Position numbers and translations under genes: made by a program. 64,000 nt of DNA from Armatimonadota bacterium (GTDB taxonomy: Bacteria > Armatimonadota > DTGP01 > JAKQQT01): NCBI GenBank assembly GCA_036504095.1, contig DASXVS010000019.1:25492-89491 (forward strand). Direction: 5' to 3'. Under the pieces are notes generated by a model. That model saw nothing but the letters and a program-made list of their open reading frames with translations, was not told the origin of the DNA and did not search any database. Below are positions 52,940-62,239 of this stretch, piece after piece; within the stretch, counting starts at the first letter, position 1; the number at the start of each line of letters is the position of its first letter.

Positions 52940-53929
52940 ATGTCTCGAACTGATCTGGCGGCGATTGCCCTAGCCTGCGTTGCCGCCCTCGCGCCGGCCG
53001 CGCGTGCGAACGACGCCGCCGTCAAGGCGGAACTGGACCGCTTGAACGACAAACTCATCGATGCGACGCGCAGGAAAGATACCAGGGCGCTGATGGCGCT
53101 CATGACGCCTGACTTCCAGATGAAAAAGACGACGGGCGGCTGGGTGAATCGTGCCAGGACGGAGGCGCTGCTTCGCAAGTCGTGGCCCGCAATCGCGGGC
53201 TTTCGCTCCTGGCGAACCGACATACGGAATCTCAAAACCTCGGGGAACACCGCCACGGCAATCGTGGAGGATTATGTCGTAGCGGACATGAAAGACTCCA
53301 AAGGCGGGATTCATGTCGTGACGATGCAGACTATCGCTCGGCAGGAATGGCGGCGGACCGATGGCGCCTGGCGATTCAGGCGCATGGAAGATCTGAAAGC
53401 CAAGAACACCACCGCCGGGCCTGTTTACGTCCCCGCGAAACAGGCGCTGCGCGTCTCCAGGAAAGCCGTACCCCGTCCAAAGGCCGGTCCGAAGCCCGGC
53501 ATCAGTGAAGCGAACGCGCGCCTTCTCCTGGAGAAAGCGTACGCGGCATCCCGAAAGGCATTCCGGGCGAAGGACGTTGCCGGGGTAATGGCGACGGCGA
53601 CGAAGGACTATACGGTCGAGTACCCGGCCCGCACGTCAAGTCGATGGCAGGTTGAACGGGATCTTCGGAAGGACCTGAAATCCACCAAGGCGATTAAGTC
53701 GTGGACCGCGAAAATCGGCGCCATCACGGTGGCAGGCGACTCCTTTACGGCCAACATCACCGAGAGTAAGACTTCAATCATCCTCGACGGCAATGGCAAG
53801 CCGCATACTTCGGAAGTGGTGGATACGCTGAAGGATGTATGGGTCAAAACGCCGTCCGGCTGGCGAAACCGCAAAACCATCGTGGTGGCCGCTACCGTGA
53901 AATTGGACGGGCGGCTTCAGGCAGAGTAG
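52940..53929 (+). CDS. Secreted double NTF2-like (DUF4440/SnoaL) protein, copy 2
   Basis: A 329-residue paralog of the preceding gene. It has a signal peptide (MSRTDLAAIALACVAALAPA) and two NTF2-like units (about 25-155 and 190-320), separated by a basic Lys/Pro/Arg linker (KAVPRPKAGPKPG). Unit ends are EWRRTDGAWRFRRMED and WVKTPSGWRNRKTI. The 3' end overlaps the convergent VOC gene by 13 bp. The four related units across two genes suggest a fusion followed by gene duplication. Function unknown. Confidence 0.78.
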   Translation: MSRTDLAAIALACVAALAPAARANDAAVKAELDRLNDKLIDATRRKDTRALMALMTPDFQMKKTTGGWVNRARTEALLRKSWPAIAGFRSWRTDIRNLKTSGNTATAIVEDYVVADMKDSKGGIHVVTMQTIARQEWRRTDGAWRFRRMEDLKAKNTTAGPVYVPAKQALRVSRKAVPRPKAGPKPGISEANARLLLEKAYAASRKAFRAKDVAGVMATATKDYTVEYPARTSSRWQVERDLRKDLKSTKAIKSWTAKIGAITVAGDSFTANITESKTSIILDGNGKPHTSEVVDTLKDVWVKTPSGWRNRKTIVVAATVKLDGRLQAE

Positions 53930-54366
53930 GCGGCGGCCTCCAGCAGCACGCCATCGGGGTCACGGAAGTAGCAGAGTCGCTTTCGCCCCATGTTCCCGAC
54001 GTCGAAGGGCACCTCGACCGGCTCGCTGAGAAGCGGCACGCCGGCTGTCTTCAGGCGGCGCAGTAACTGCTCCATATCGTCCACAACGAATGCGATATGC
54101 CGCAAGCCCAGCGTGTTGGGGAGCGCGTTTGCCTGGAGGACCTCACCGGCGGGCGAAACGTACTGAAGAAGCTCGAATCTCACAGCCGATCCTGCCGCCT
54201 CGACAAACACGCAGCGCGCGTTGACGGCGGTCAGCCCCGTGACCGTCTCGATCCATCGGCCTTCAAGTGTCGCTTCGAACCCGCGTGTCAAACCGAGCAC
54301 CCCCTCGTAGAACTCCAGAGAGCGCTCCATGTCGGAAACGACAATGTTAACGTGGTCGATTCGCAC
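53917..54366 (-). CDS. VOC (glyoxalase/dioxygenase) superfamily protein
   Basis: A 149-residue metalloprotein with two beta-alpha-beta-beta-beta units: MRIDHVNIVVSDMERSLEFY at the start and GLRHIAFVVDDMEQLLRRLK in the second half, ending YFRDPDGVLLEAAAY. His6, Glu and the second-half His/Glu residues are the typical metal ligands. Substrates include methylmalonyl-CoA epimerisation, glyoxalase and dioxygenase reactions, which cannot be told apart here. The start is a GTG placed immediately after the acyl-CoA dehydrogenase stop, so the two are co-translated. Confidence 0.85.
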   Translation of the reverse strand: MRIDHVNIVVSDMERSLEFYEGVLGLTRGFEATLEGRWIETVTGLTAVNARCVFVEAAGSAVRFELLQYVSPAGEVLQANALPNTLGLRHIAFVVDDMEQLLRRLKTAGVPLLSEPVEVPFDVGNMGRKRLCYFRDPDGVLLEAAAYSA

Positions 54367-55476
54367 TCAGGCCTTCTCGCTCTTCAGCAGGCTGTCCGCG
54401 ACGCCGGCGCGGAGCTGATCGGGGCGCTGTCCCTGGAGCAGAAGGGCTACCGCATCGCGCGCGTGACGCTCTAACGGGTATTTGCGGCGGAACGAATGGC
54501 CTCCGCATACGCGCATCGCTTCGATGGTTACCTCCTGGGCCGTTTCCACCGCCAGCGTTTTCGCCCTGTCCACCCATGGTTCGGCGCCGGCGGGATCGCG
54601 GTCGACCTCCCATGCGGAGCGCCATAATAGGCTTCGAACCGCTTCGGTCCGGACGCTGATGCCGCCGAGCCGGACCTTGTTCGCATCGGATATTCCGCGT
54701 TCGGCGCACCAGGGGAGCGCGAAGGCGAGCGCGGCACGGGAGATGCCCAGCGCGGTCGCCGCAAGGCCCAGGCCGAACAGTGCGCTGGTGTTACGGAAGT
54801 CACCGGCGCGGTAATCGCCTGTGAGTCTCCACGCGTCGGCGATGCGGCAGTGCGAGAAGGCGAGTCCGTGGCTCGCGGACGCGCACATCCCCATGCCGTC
54901 CCATCTCTCCGAAATGCTGATGCCGCGGTTGTCCATCCGCACGATGAATGAATGCCGCGCGCCATCTGCATCGGTTCCGCCCGTGACCGCATACGTCGCG
55001 GCGTCGCACCCGGAGGCGAAACCCTTGTGCCCATCTAGCAGCCAGTCAGCGCCATCACGACGACAAAGCAATGGTGACCGCGCGCCGTCCGGCCCACGTC
55101 CCTCCGCGCCAGCAACACAGATGAATGCGCCGGTGTGCAGCACGTCATCGATGACAGCCTTCCCGGTTTCGGGAACGGCCGAATGGGCGATTTCCCAACC
55201 GCACGCCGTGTGCATCACCCAAGCCACCGCTAGCGACGCGTCGGCGGCGGCGATGATCTCGCATGCGTTCACAAACGCCACGGTGCTGGCTCCGCGGCCT
55301 CCGTGGGAAGGCGGCACGGCCAGGGCCATCAGGCCCGCCTCGTCCAAATCGCGAAGATCCTCTACCGGGAATCGCATTTCCCGGTCGGCGGCGGCGGCGC
55401 GCCCGGCGATCCGGGGCGCGACACACAGCGCGTCGTCAAGCACGCTCTGTTCGGATGCTGTAAGTGAGAAGTTCAT
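54367..55476 (-). CDS. Acyl-CoA dehydrogenase family flavoprotein
   Basis: A 369-residue protein with the acyl-CoA dehydrogenase fold: an N-terminal helical domain (MNFSLTASEQSVLDDALCVA, PSHGGRGASTVAF), a middle beta-barrel (LLDGHKGFASGCDAA, ISERWDGMGMCASASHG) and a C-terminal helical domain ending MRVCGGHSFRRKYPLERHAR. I use the ATG at 55474-55476, which gives the normal family start. The catalytic Glu is not obvious, and the sequence is closer to the DszC/SfnB/hydroxylase-like branch than to fatty-acid enzymes. It is directly followed by the VOC gene. Confidence 0.82.
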   Translation of the reverse strand: MNFSLTASEQSVLDDALCVAPRIAGRAAAADREMRFPVEDLRDLDEAGLMALAVPPSHGGRGASTVAFVNACEIIAAADASLAVAWVMHTACGWEIAHSAVPETGKAVIDDVLHTGAFICVAGAEGRGPDGARSPLLCRRDGADWLLDGHKGFASGCDAATYAVTGGTDADGARHSFIVRMDNRGISISERWDGMGMCASASHGLAFSHCRIADAWRLTGDYRAGDFRNTSALFGLGLAATALGISRAALAFALPWCAERGISDANKVRLGGISVRTEAVRSLLWRSAWEVDRDPAGAEPWVDRAKTLAVETAQEVTIEAMRVCGGHSFRRKYPLERHARDAVALLLQGQRPDQLRAGVADSLLKSEKA

Positions 55477-55731
55477 AGGATTCCTGTCACGGTCCGCAGG
55501 ACTGGCTTCGCCGACGGCACCTCGGCTCATTGGTAAGCGCGTCGATCGGGACGCCCATGCGAACCGACGCGCGGTTGCGATTGTTGATATCAGCGTATAG
55601 ACACACGAAGGGCGCGTAGGATTCAAACCATGCTATAGCACGCACACTCCGCGAAGCAATCTGCGCGTGGCGTGCAGGGCGTGCGCAACCTATTTGATAT
55701 ATCTTGGTTCCGCCGGAAGTAATATGAGAGT

Positions 55732-57735
55732 ATGAAACGAATTCTGACAGCGGTTATCGGTCTTGCCACGGTTCCACTCAGTCTGGCGCAGGGTCCGCCC
55801 CCGGACAGTGCCACTCTGGTGGCCGTACGCGCGTCTGTCCCCGCCATCAAAGCCGGCGCGGTCGGGCAGGCCACCGTTACGCTGAAGATCTCCCCCGGCT
55901 GGCACGTGAACTCGAACAAGCCAAGCGAAGATTACCTTCGTCCGACAGTCGTCGCGTTGAAGGGCGAAAAGGGGATCACGCCCGGCAAACCGACGTACCC
56001 GGCCGCCGAAATGCTGACGCTGACTTTCAGCGACAAGCCGCTGTCGGTCTTCCAGGGCGAAGTGCCCGTGATGGTACCGCTAAGCGTCAACGCGGACGCG
56101 CCGGGGGGAACGGTAACGCTGAAAGGCATCGTCGACTTCCAGCCCTGCAACGCTACGTCGTGCTTCGCGCCCGCGACCAAACCTTTCACCCTCCTGGTGA
56201 AGGTGCTGCCCGGGCGTAAACCCGTTCCTCCGAAGAAAGCCGTACCGCCTAAGCCTGCCTCGGTGTCGCCGCCAACTTCCGCGGGACCGGTGCAGCCGGC
56301 CCCGCGGCCGCCCGTGATGCCGCCAACGTCACCCGCAACCGGGCCGGGCCTGGCGGGGCCCCCCGCGCCGGCGGCCGTGAAGCCTGCTCCAACCGCAGTG
56401 CGGCCCGCACCGGCGCCTGTGAAGCCTGCCGCGACCCCTACCGCCGTTTCCGCTTTGCCGGCGGCGCCCCCGGCCCCTCCGGTTGACCCGTGGTCGAATG
56501 CGCTGCAGAAGCGCGGGCTTCCGGTATTCCTCGTTCTCATCTTCTTCGCGGGTCTCGCGTTGAACCTGACACCGTGCGTCTATCCGATGATCGCCGTCAC
56601 CATGTCCGTCTTCGGCGCGAGGGCAGGGGAGCCGCGCGCGAAATTGCTGGGCAAAGCCATCGTCTACGTGCTGGGCATGGCAACGATGTACACGACCCTT
56701 GGCTTGTTCGCGGCTCTCACCGGAGCGCTTTTCGGGGGCGTGCTGCAGAGCGTCTGGGTGCAGGTTGGCATCGCTGTCTTCCTCTTCGCGATGGCGCTCG
56801 GAATGTTCGGTTTGTTTACGCTGCAGCTGCCCCCGTCCGTCGCGAACCGCCTGGGCGGCTCCAACCGGACCGGAATGGCCGGCCTCTTCGTCAGCGGACT
56901 GGTGGTCGGGTTATTCGCAGCGCCCTGCGTCGGACCGGTCGTGCTGGGCCTGATCGCGCTCGTCGGCGCAAGGCACGATGCTGCTTTCGGAGCCGTATCT
57001 TTCTTCACTCTGGCGCTTGGCCTGGGAGTGCCCTATGTGGTGTTGGCGCTTTTCACCGGCCTGCTCGGCAAACTGCCGCGGTCCGGTGGGTGGATGGAGA
57101 CGGTGAAGCACTTCTTCGGAGTGATTCTGATGGCCGTCGCTGCCCGGTACCTCGTCCTGGCATTCGCGAGGGAGTGGGCCGATTTCGTGACGCCGCTCGC
57201 CCTCGTGCTAGGTGGCGACTACCTGGGATTTGCGGAGTCTCACGGCGGCGAGTCGATGCGGTTCGTCAATAACAAGCGCGCCCTCGGGGTGATTGCCGTC
57301 GCTCTTGGCGTGTTCCTGGCGGCGACCGCGTGGAACGGCACGCACGGCCTGCCGGCAGTCGAAGAGGCACGCTGGACCATCTATTCGGACGCGGCTTTCG
57401 CCGATGCGCGGGCGGCGCAGAGGCCAATCGTCATGGATTTCGGAGCGTCCTGGTGCGCGGCCTGCAAGGAACTGGAGGAGAAGACATTCCCGGACCCCGC
57501 AGTCGCGGATGCACTCAAACCTTTCACCAGATTGCGAGTGGAACTGGACGGCGCCAACCGCGCAGAGGAAGCCGTTCTGCGGGCGAAGTGGGGGGTGAAG
57601 GGTTTACCGGACGTGGTGTTCCTGGACTCGGCCGGCCGCATCGTGCCGGCCGCCCGCATCGGTGGTTTCCTGCCGCCGAAGGATTTCATGAACAGGGTGG
57701 CCGCGGCGAAAGCGGCCGATTCCGCCACCCCATAG
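55732..57735 (+). CDS. dsbD: Thiol:disulfide interchange protein DsbD
   Basis: A 667-residue membrane protein carrying electrons from cytoplasmic thioredoxin to the periplasm. A signal peptide (1-20) is followed by the periplasmic alpha domain with redox Cys pair C139/C144 (CNATSC), then a Pro/Ala-rich linker (about 165-250). The eight-helix core has C282 in TPCVYP and C399 in APCVGP, the transmembrane redox pair. The C-terminal thioredoxin-like domain has C575-A-A-C578. All six cysteines of the DsbD relay are present. The linker is longer than in E. coli. It converges on the MBL gene with a 7-bp gap. Confidence 0.93.
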   Translation: MKRILTAVIGLATVPLSLAQGPPPDSATLVAVRASVPAIKAGAVGQATVTLKISPGWHVNSNKPSEDYLRPTVVALKGEKGITPGKPTYPAAEMLTLTFSDKPLSVFQGEVPVMVPLSVNADAPGGTVTLKGIVDFQPCNATSCFAPATKPFTLLVKVLPGRKPVPPKKAVPPKPASVSPPTSAGPVQPAPRPPVMPPTSPATGPGLAGPPAPAAVKPAPTAVRPAPAPVKPAATPTAVSALPAAPPAPPVDPWSNALQKRGLPVFLVLIFFAGLALNLTPCVYPMIAVTMSVFGARAGEPRAKLLGKAIVYVLGMATMYTTLGLFAALTGALFGGVLQSVWVQVGIAVFLFAMALGMFGLFTLQLPPSVANRLGGSNRTGMAGLFVSGLVVGLFAAPCVGPVVLGLIALVGARHDAAFGAVSFFTLALGLGVPYVVLALFTGLLGKLPRSGGWMETVKHFFGVILMAVAARYLVLAFAREWADFVTPLALVLGGDYLGFAESHGGESMRFVNNKRALGVIAVALGVFLAATAWNGTHGLPAVEEARWTIYSDAAFADARAAQRPIVMDFGASWCAACKELEEKTFPDPAVADALKPFTRLRVELDGANRAEEAVLRAKWGVKGLPDVVFLDSAGRIVPAARIGGFLPPKDFMNRVAAAKAADSATP

Positions 57736-57742
57736 GTTGGGG

Positions 57743-58564
57743 CTACAGCGTCACTCGCATCCCATCATACGCGACCTGCATCCCGAACGTGCCGGCCAGA
57801 TCCTGGAACGCCTCGTAGGGAAGCACGCCGTTGTGCGAGAAGTGGGTGATGATGCCGGGCGCGTCCTCGACCAGCGTGCCCTGCGCCTGTAAACGGTCAC
57901 GAAGCGCGACGGCCGAAGGCAGATCCAGATGGTATGGCCACTTCGGATCCCGCTTGTTTGCCCCGAAGGTGCATTCCACCAGCACTCCGTCGAGGCGCAC
58001 CGTTTTCAGGAACTCCCACGTCTCCTCGTCATAGTAGCCGGTGTCCCATGCGCACAGCAGGGACTTCCCGTCGCGCGTGATGATGTAATTCAGCGTTTCC
58101 TCGCCATCCGTTTTGTGGTGGCTCGGGACGGGAACAGCGGTCGCGTTCGGCAGCTGAATCGGTACGAATGGGGGAGCAGGATGAAGGCGCACGTCCTCAT
58201 GTTCGTCCAGGGTCGACTGGATGGACGCGCGGACGCCTTCATTGCCGTAAACGTCGAGACCATTGGCCTTGCGATGGTTGGCGAAGACGGGGCGGACGTA
58301 TTCCAGTTCCTGCGGCACGCAGTGGTCCGAGTGGCTGTGCGTGTAGAGCAGGGTCGAAAGCGCCGACCAGTCGAGGCCGAAGCGGTGGACCGCGTAGAGG
58401 CAGTCAGGGCCTAGGTCGATCACAATGTCCGGCGGCAGATATAGCGACTGCCTTGCCCGGATGTCCTTGCCTCCGGCGATACGCGCGCTTTGACACGCAT
58501 CACAACCGCAGAACAACGCCGGGATCCCCTCAGCGGCCGACGTGCCCAGGATGATGGCTTCCAT
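57743..58564 (-). CDS. MBL-fold metallo-hydrolase (PhnP-like)
   Basis: A 273-residue cytoplasmic metallo-beta-lactamase-fold protein. The N-terminal ILGTSAAEGIPALFCGCDAC with the Cys-rich CGCDAC is typical of PhnP-like phosphodiesterases. The metal site is YTHSHSDHCVPQELEY, with later His/Asp in PSHHKTDG and CAWDTGYYD and a terminal THFSHNG. It probably hydrolyses a cyclic phosphodiester or similar small substrate. I use the ATG at 58562-58564, with AGAGG upstream. It is divergent from cstA. Confidence 0.85.
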   Translation of the reverse strand: MEAIILGTSAAEGIPALFCGCDACQSARIAGGKDIRARQSLYLPPDIVIDLGPDCLYAVHRFGLDWSALSTLLYTHSHSDHCVPQELEYVRPVFANHRKANGLDVYGNEGVRASIQSTLDEHEDVRLHPAPPFVPIQLPNATAVPVPSHHKTDGEETLNYIITRDGKSLLCAWDTGYYDEETWEFLKTVRLDGVLVECTFGANKRDPKWPYHLDLPSAVALRDRLQAQGTLVEDAPGIITHFSHNGVLPYEAFQDLAGTFGMQVAYDGMRVTL

Positions 58565-58640
58565 ACTACCTCTTTCCAGTGGTGAAATTGTTATCTTGAA
58601 GATAGGAACGCGGTTCACATCGTGACAACCGTGTGAACCG

Positions 58641-58669
58641 TTGACCGCGTCTGCGAGTTTGCGTATAAT
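58641..58669 (+). promoter_or_regulatory. Sigma-70-type promoter of cstA
   Basis: TTGACC (58641-58646), a 17-base spacer and TATAAT (58664-58669) lie 44 bp before the cstA ATG. Both hexamers are at or one base from consensus. Confidence 0.8.
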
Positions 58670-58712
58670 AAGCATCAACTATTACAGCCATAACGCCATA
58701 GTGGAGGTCCGG

Positions 58713-60590
58713 ATGAATTCTCTTGCCCTTGTTGCGGTTTCAATTTGCGTGCTGGCTCTTGGCTACAGGTATTACGCCGCCTGGGTGGCGGCGAAGGTTC
58801 TCGTGCTCGAGCCGGACCGCGTGACGCCGGCCCATCAGTTCCGGAACGGTCGCGATTATCACCCAACTAACAGGTTCGTGCTATTCGGGCACCATTTCGC
58901 CGCGATCGCGGGCGCCGGGCCGCTTATCGGGCCCGTGCTGGCGGCGCAGTTCGGCTGGGGTCCGTGCGCCCTCTGGATCCTCGTGGGAGCGGTGTTTGCC
59001 GGGGCAATTCAGGACTTGCTCATCCTCTGGGCTTCCGTGCGGCAGCGCGGCGAAGGCCTTGGACAGATTGCCCGCGAACAGGTGGGCCCCGTCAGCGGTT
59101 GGGCCACCGCGGTGGGCATCCTGTTCATCATGGTCGTCGCGCTGGCTGGGCTTGGCCTCGTTGTGGTGAACGCTCTTAAGGGTTCACCGTGGGGTACCTT
59201 CACCATCGCGGCGACGATCCCCATCGCGCTCCTCATGGGACAGTGGATTCACCGCTGGCGCCCCGGCGACGTGAAAGGGGCGAGCATCTTTGGCGTCACC
59301 CTGCTCCTCGGCGCGCTCCTCGGTGGGAATTGGGTCGCGCACAGCCAGTACGCTCGTTTGTTCACGTATTCCTCCGAGGCTCTGTGTGTTATCCTCCCGG
59401 CGTACGGCTTTATCGCCGCCGTGCTGCCTGTGTGGATGTTGCTCTGCCCGCGGGACTACCTCAGCACATATATGAAACTCGGTGTTGTGGGACTGCTTGC
59501 TGTGGGTGTGCTCCTGATTCACCCGACGATGCACATGCCGATGGTAACGCAATATGTGCATGGTGGGGGGCCGATCTTCCCCGGACCTGTCTGGCCGTAC
59601 GTTAGCCTGATCATCATGTGCGGCGCCATCTCCGGATTCCATGCCCTCATCGCCAGCGGAACGACGCCCAAGATGATCTCCTCGGAGCGCGAAATCGTCG
59701 GCATATCGTACGGCGCAATGGTCGTTGAGGGCTTCGTTGCGATCCTGGCCCTGGTAGCGGCCTGCTCGCTGCAACCGGGCGACTACTACCACATCAACAT
59801 CGACCCGAAGTCCTACCAATCGGCCGCTTACAGCGCCTCCGCGCTCGTCGGTAAATACGGGCCGGCGTTCCAGGCGCATGACCTTGGTAACCTCAGCAAG
59901 ATGGTCGGCGAAAACGTCGGGGGGCGTCCCGGCGGAGGCGTGACGCTCGCCGTCGGTATGGCGTCTGTGTTCAGCAAGCTGCCATTCATGGGCACGCTGA
60001 TGGCTTTCTGGTATCACTTCGCCATCGTGTTCGAGGCGATGTTCATCCTGACCACCATCGATACCGGTACGCGCGTGGCCCGGTTCATCATCCAGGAGCT
60101 CATCGGCGCGCTGTATAAGCCCGCCGGCCGTACGAACTGGCTGCCGGGCATCTTGTTCTCCAGCGCGCTGATCTCGCTGGGGTGGGGGTATCTCGTCTAT
60201 TTCAACGGGATCAGCACGATCTGGCCCATGTTTGGCGTAGCCAATCAGCTCCTTGGCGTTCTGAGCCTCGCTATCGGCACGACCCTGCTCCTGCGATATT
60301 CGCCGCGCCGTCTCCATGCGTTGGTGGCGTTCCTTCCGCTGTGCTTCCTGAGCGTCACGGTCATCTACGCCGGGATATTGAACATCGACGGCTACATCGC
60401 CAAGGGGTTGCTGGTACCCGAGGTCCTGACAGTCGCGATGCTAGCGCTGGTTTGCGTCGTGCTGGTGGACTCGGTTCTGCGGTGGTACGGCCTCGTGCGG
60501 GCGCCTCGCAGGGCGCCGCTGCCGGTGTTGGGAAGGGAGATTGCCGCTGATATGGCGTCCTTACGCCAGCCCGTCGCGGAATCTGTTTGA
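58713..60590 (+). CDS. cstA: CstA carbon starvation/peptide transporter
   Basis: A 625-residue integral membrane protein with about 16-18 hydrophobic segments. The CstA signature starts at RVTPAHQFRNGRDYHPTNRF and continues FGHHFAAIAGAGPLIGPVLA and QFGWGPCALWILVGAVFAGA. CstA and BtsT relatives import peptides or pyruvate during carbon limitation. I start at the ATG at 58713 with GGAGG upstream and a consensus promoter. No BtsSR-like regulator is adjacent. Confidence 0.93.
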   Translation: MNSLALVAVSICVLALGYRYYAAWVAAKVLVLEPDRVTPAHQFRNGRDYHPTNRFVLFGHHFAAIAGAGPLIGPVLAAQFGWGPCALWILVGAVFAGAIQDLLILWASVRQRGEGLGQIAREQVGPVSGWATAVGILFIMVVALAGLGLVVVNALKGSPWGTFTIAATIPIALLMGQWIHRWRPGDVKGASIFGVTLLLGALLGGNWVAHSQYARLFTYSSEALCVILPAYGFIAAVLPVWMLLCPRDYLSTYMKLGVVGLLAVGVLLIHPTMHMPMVTQYVHGGGPIFPGPVWPYVSLIIMCGAISGFHALIASGTTPKMISSEREIVGISYGAMVVEGFVAILALVAACSLQPGDYYHINIDPKSYQSAAYSASALVGKYGPAFQAHDLGNLSKMVGENVGGRPGGGVTLAVGMASVFSKLPFMGTLMAFWYHFAIVFEAMFILTTIDTGTRVARFIIQELIGALYKPAGRTNWLPGILFSSALISLGWGYLVYFNGISTIWPMFGVANQLLGVLSLAIGTTLLLRYSPRRLHALVAFLPLCFLSVTVIYAGILNIDGYIAKGLLVPEVLTVAMLALVCVVLVDSVLRWYGLVRAPRRAPLPVLGREIAADMASLRQPVAESV

Positions 60591-60673
60591 ACGGTTGGAC
60601 GGCGCAGGGGTATCCTATCCATGGTTTGGCCCGGAATCGCCGGCGCACCCATTCCAACGCGAAAGGCATACCC

Positions 60674-62194
60674 TTGCGACGATTATCGTTAATTCTCTTC
60701 AGCGTGCTGATTGCCCTGCCGGCCATGGCCCAGCAGCGGAAGATGAAACTGGATTCCCTCGGCTTGCCGCCCTATCCGGGTGTCACCAACGTGGGGCATA
60801 TCAGCCTCCCGTTGAAGGACATCCTCAAGCCGAAGCCGGGCGAACACCCGACCGGGCCCGCACTCACCGACCTCGCCATTCAGACCTACCGCACGCCGCT
60901 GACCACTTCCGTTGATTCCATCTGTGCGTTTTACCTGAAATACGCCCAGCAGCTCGGTTGGCGCTTGCTGGACGATATCCCCGATGGCGTTCTCAACCGC
61001 AGCCTCGTTTTCTGGAGCCCACTGGCGCCTGGATACCTGACGGTTGAAGTCCTTCCCGGCCCGGATAACACGCGTCAGATTGACCTGACGCGTCTGCTGG
61101 GTGATGTCGATCCGATGCGCCCCGGAGAAGTCGTCAAATTGACCGGCAAGCGGATCCGCGAACAGCACGTCGAAATCACTTATATGGGGCAGTTTCAGAA
61201 CATCAAGACCGGCAAGGTAGCCCGCCAGACTTTGACCGCGGTCGAAGAGCGGTCCGAGTCCGGGCTTCCGGCGACGGCCGCGTTGCGCATTGCCCCTAAG
61301 GACGAAACCTATCTTGCGGTGATCAAGGTGAAGGACTCTACGAAACACATGGTTTCGGCCGATGCGTACACCACGAACAACACGCTCGTGGCCCATGGAG
61401 AGTCGCCGACGCCTACGGGATCCCTGACAATGCTGGGACGGGTCCGCGCCACCCAGGGGCTCGCTCTGAGGGTCGTCGTCATGGGCTGGCAGGTCCTTCC
61501 GGCCACACCCATTGCGCCAAAACCGGCCCCGCAGCCGGTAAAGAAGGCATCGACGGCGAAGTTTGCTTCAACGGCGAAGCCTGGCAGCGCGACGCGCAAA
61601 CCTGCGCAGCCGGTGAAGCCGGCTCCGACGGCGGTCCCGGCGCCCTTTCAACCCGGCGCGGCGGGCTCCGGGACTCCGGCGCCGCTCCCGGTCGCGCCGT
61701 CACTGCCTCCGCCGACTCCGGTGGCCCTGACGGAATGGTATGGCCTGCGACCACCGCTGACAGCCATCCTGGAAGCGCGCCGCGGACCGTCCACGACGAA
61801 GACCGATTCGGTGGTGATAGAGAAGGACGTGGAACTCGGATCGACCTGCGACGAACGCAAGACGCAGACCGTCCCCTGGCGCATCGACACAACGGATCAG
61901 TTCACGTTCTCGCCGGACCTTTTCGGCATCTCCCTTCAGCGCGGGCAGGTGGGCACCAAGACCGGCACGCAGACGGTGGAGTTTCCATTGCGCTCGGGTA
62001 CCAGCAACACCTATACCGTGACGCAGGCGAAGGCAACGACTACAACCGAGGTGTCCATTGGGTACGCGTTCAATGGGCAATGGGTCTCGCTGCCGGGCAA
62101 GAGGGAGAATCCAACGAAGACGACATACGTTGTGACGAACGCCACCCAGCCGGTGATTACCAGGAAATCTACGGGGGTTTGCCCCGCCAAATAG
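60674..62194 (+). CDS. Secreted protein of unknown function with Ala/Pro linker
   Basis: A 506-residue exported protein. I start at the TTG at 60674 because GAAAGG precedes it and LRRLSLILFSVLIALPAMAQ is a signal peptide; starts further upstream would bury it. The N-terminal domain (25-270) contains YPGVTNVGHISLPLK and AFYLKYAQQLGWRLLDDIPD, suggesting a small alpha/beta fold that handles a lipoprotein-like ligand. A linker rich in Lys/Pro/Ala (about 285-365) joins a C-terminal beta domain (TEWYGLRPPLTAILEARRGP onward) with two Cys. I do not recognise the family. Confidence 0.65.
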   Translation: MRRLSLILFSVLIALPAMAQQRKMKLDSLGLPPYPGVTNVGHISLPLKDILKPKPGEHPTGPALTDLAIQTYRTPLTTSVDSICAFYLKYAQQLGWRLLDDIPDGVLNRSLVFWSPLAPGYLTVEVLPGPDNTRQIDLTRLLGDVDPMRPGEVVKLTGKRIREQHVEITYMGQFQNIKTGKVARQTLTAVEERSESGLPATAALRIAPKDETYLAVIKVKDSTKHMVSADAYTTNNTLVAHGESPTPTGSLTMLGRVRATQGLALRVVVMGWQVLPATPIAPKPAPQPVKKASTAKFASTAKPGSATRKPAQPVKPAPTAVPAPFQPGAAGSGTPAPLPVAPSLPPPTPVALTEWYGLRPPLTAILEARRGPSTTKTDSVVIEKDVELGSTCDERKTQTVPWRIDTTDQFTFSPDLFGISLQRGQVGTKTGTQTVEFPLRSGTSNTYTVTQAKATTTTEVSIGYAFNGQWVSLPGKRENPTKTTYVVTNATQPVITRKSTGVCPAK

Positions 62195-62209
62195 CGGTCG
62201 GACGTTAGG

Positions 62210-62231
62210 GGGGCGCCCGCTTAGCCGCCCC
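62210..62231. terminator. Hairpin between converging genes
   Basis: GGGGCG (62210-62215) pairs with CGCCCC (62226-62231) over a 10-base loop between the stops at 62194 and 62240. The stem is short but entirely G+C and there is no T tract. Confidence 0.4.
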
Positions 62232-62239
62232 ACCGAGGT

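Noticed and set aside
59184..60317. A 377-codon minus-strand open frame opposite cstA
   Set aside because: It is His/Arg/Asp-rich with no motif, typical of the complement of a membrane protein gene.
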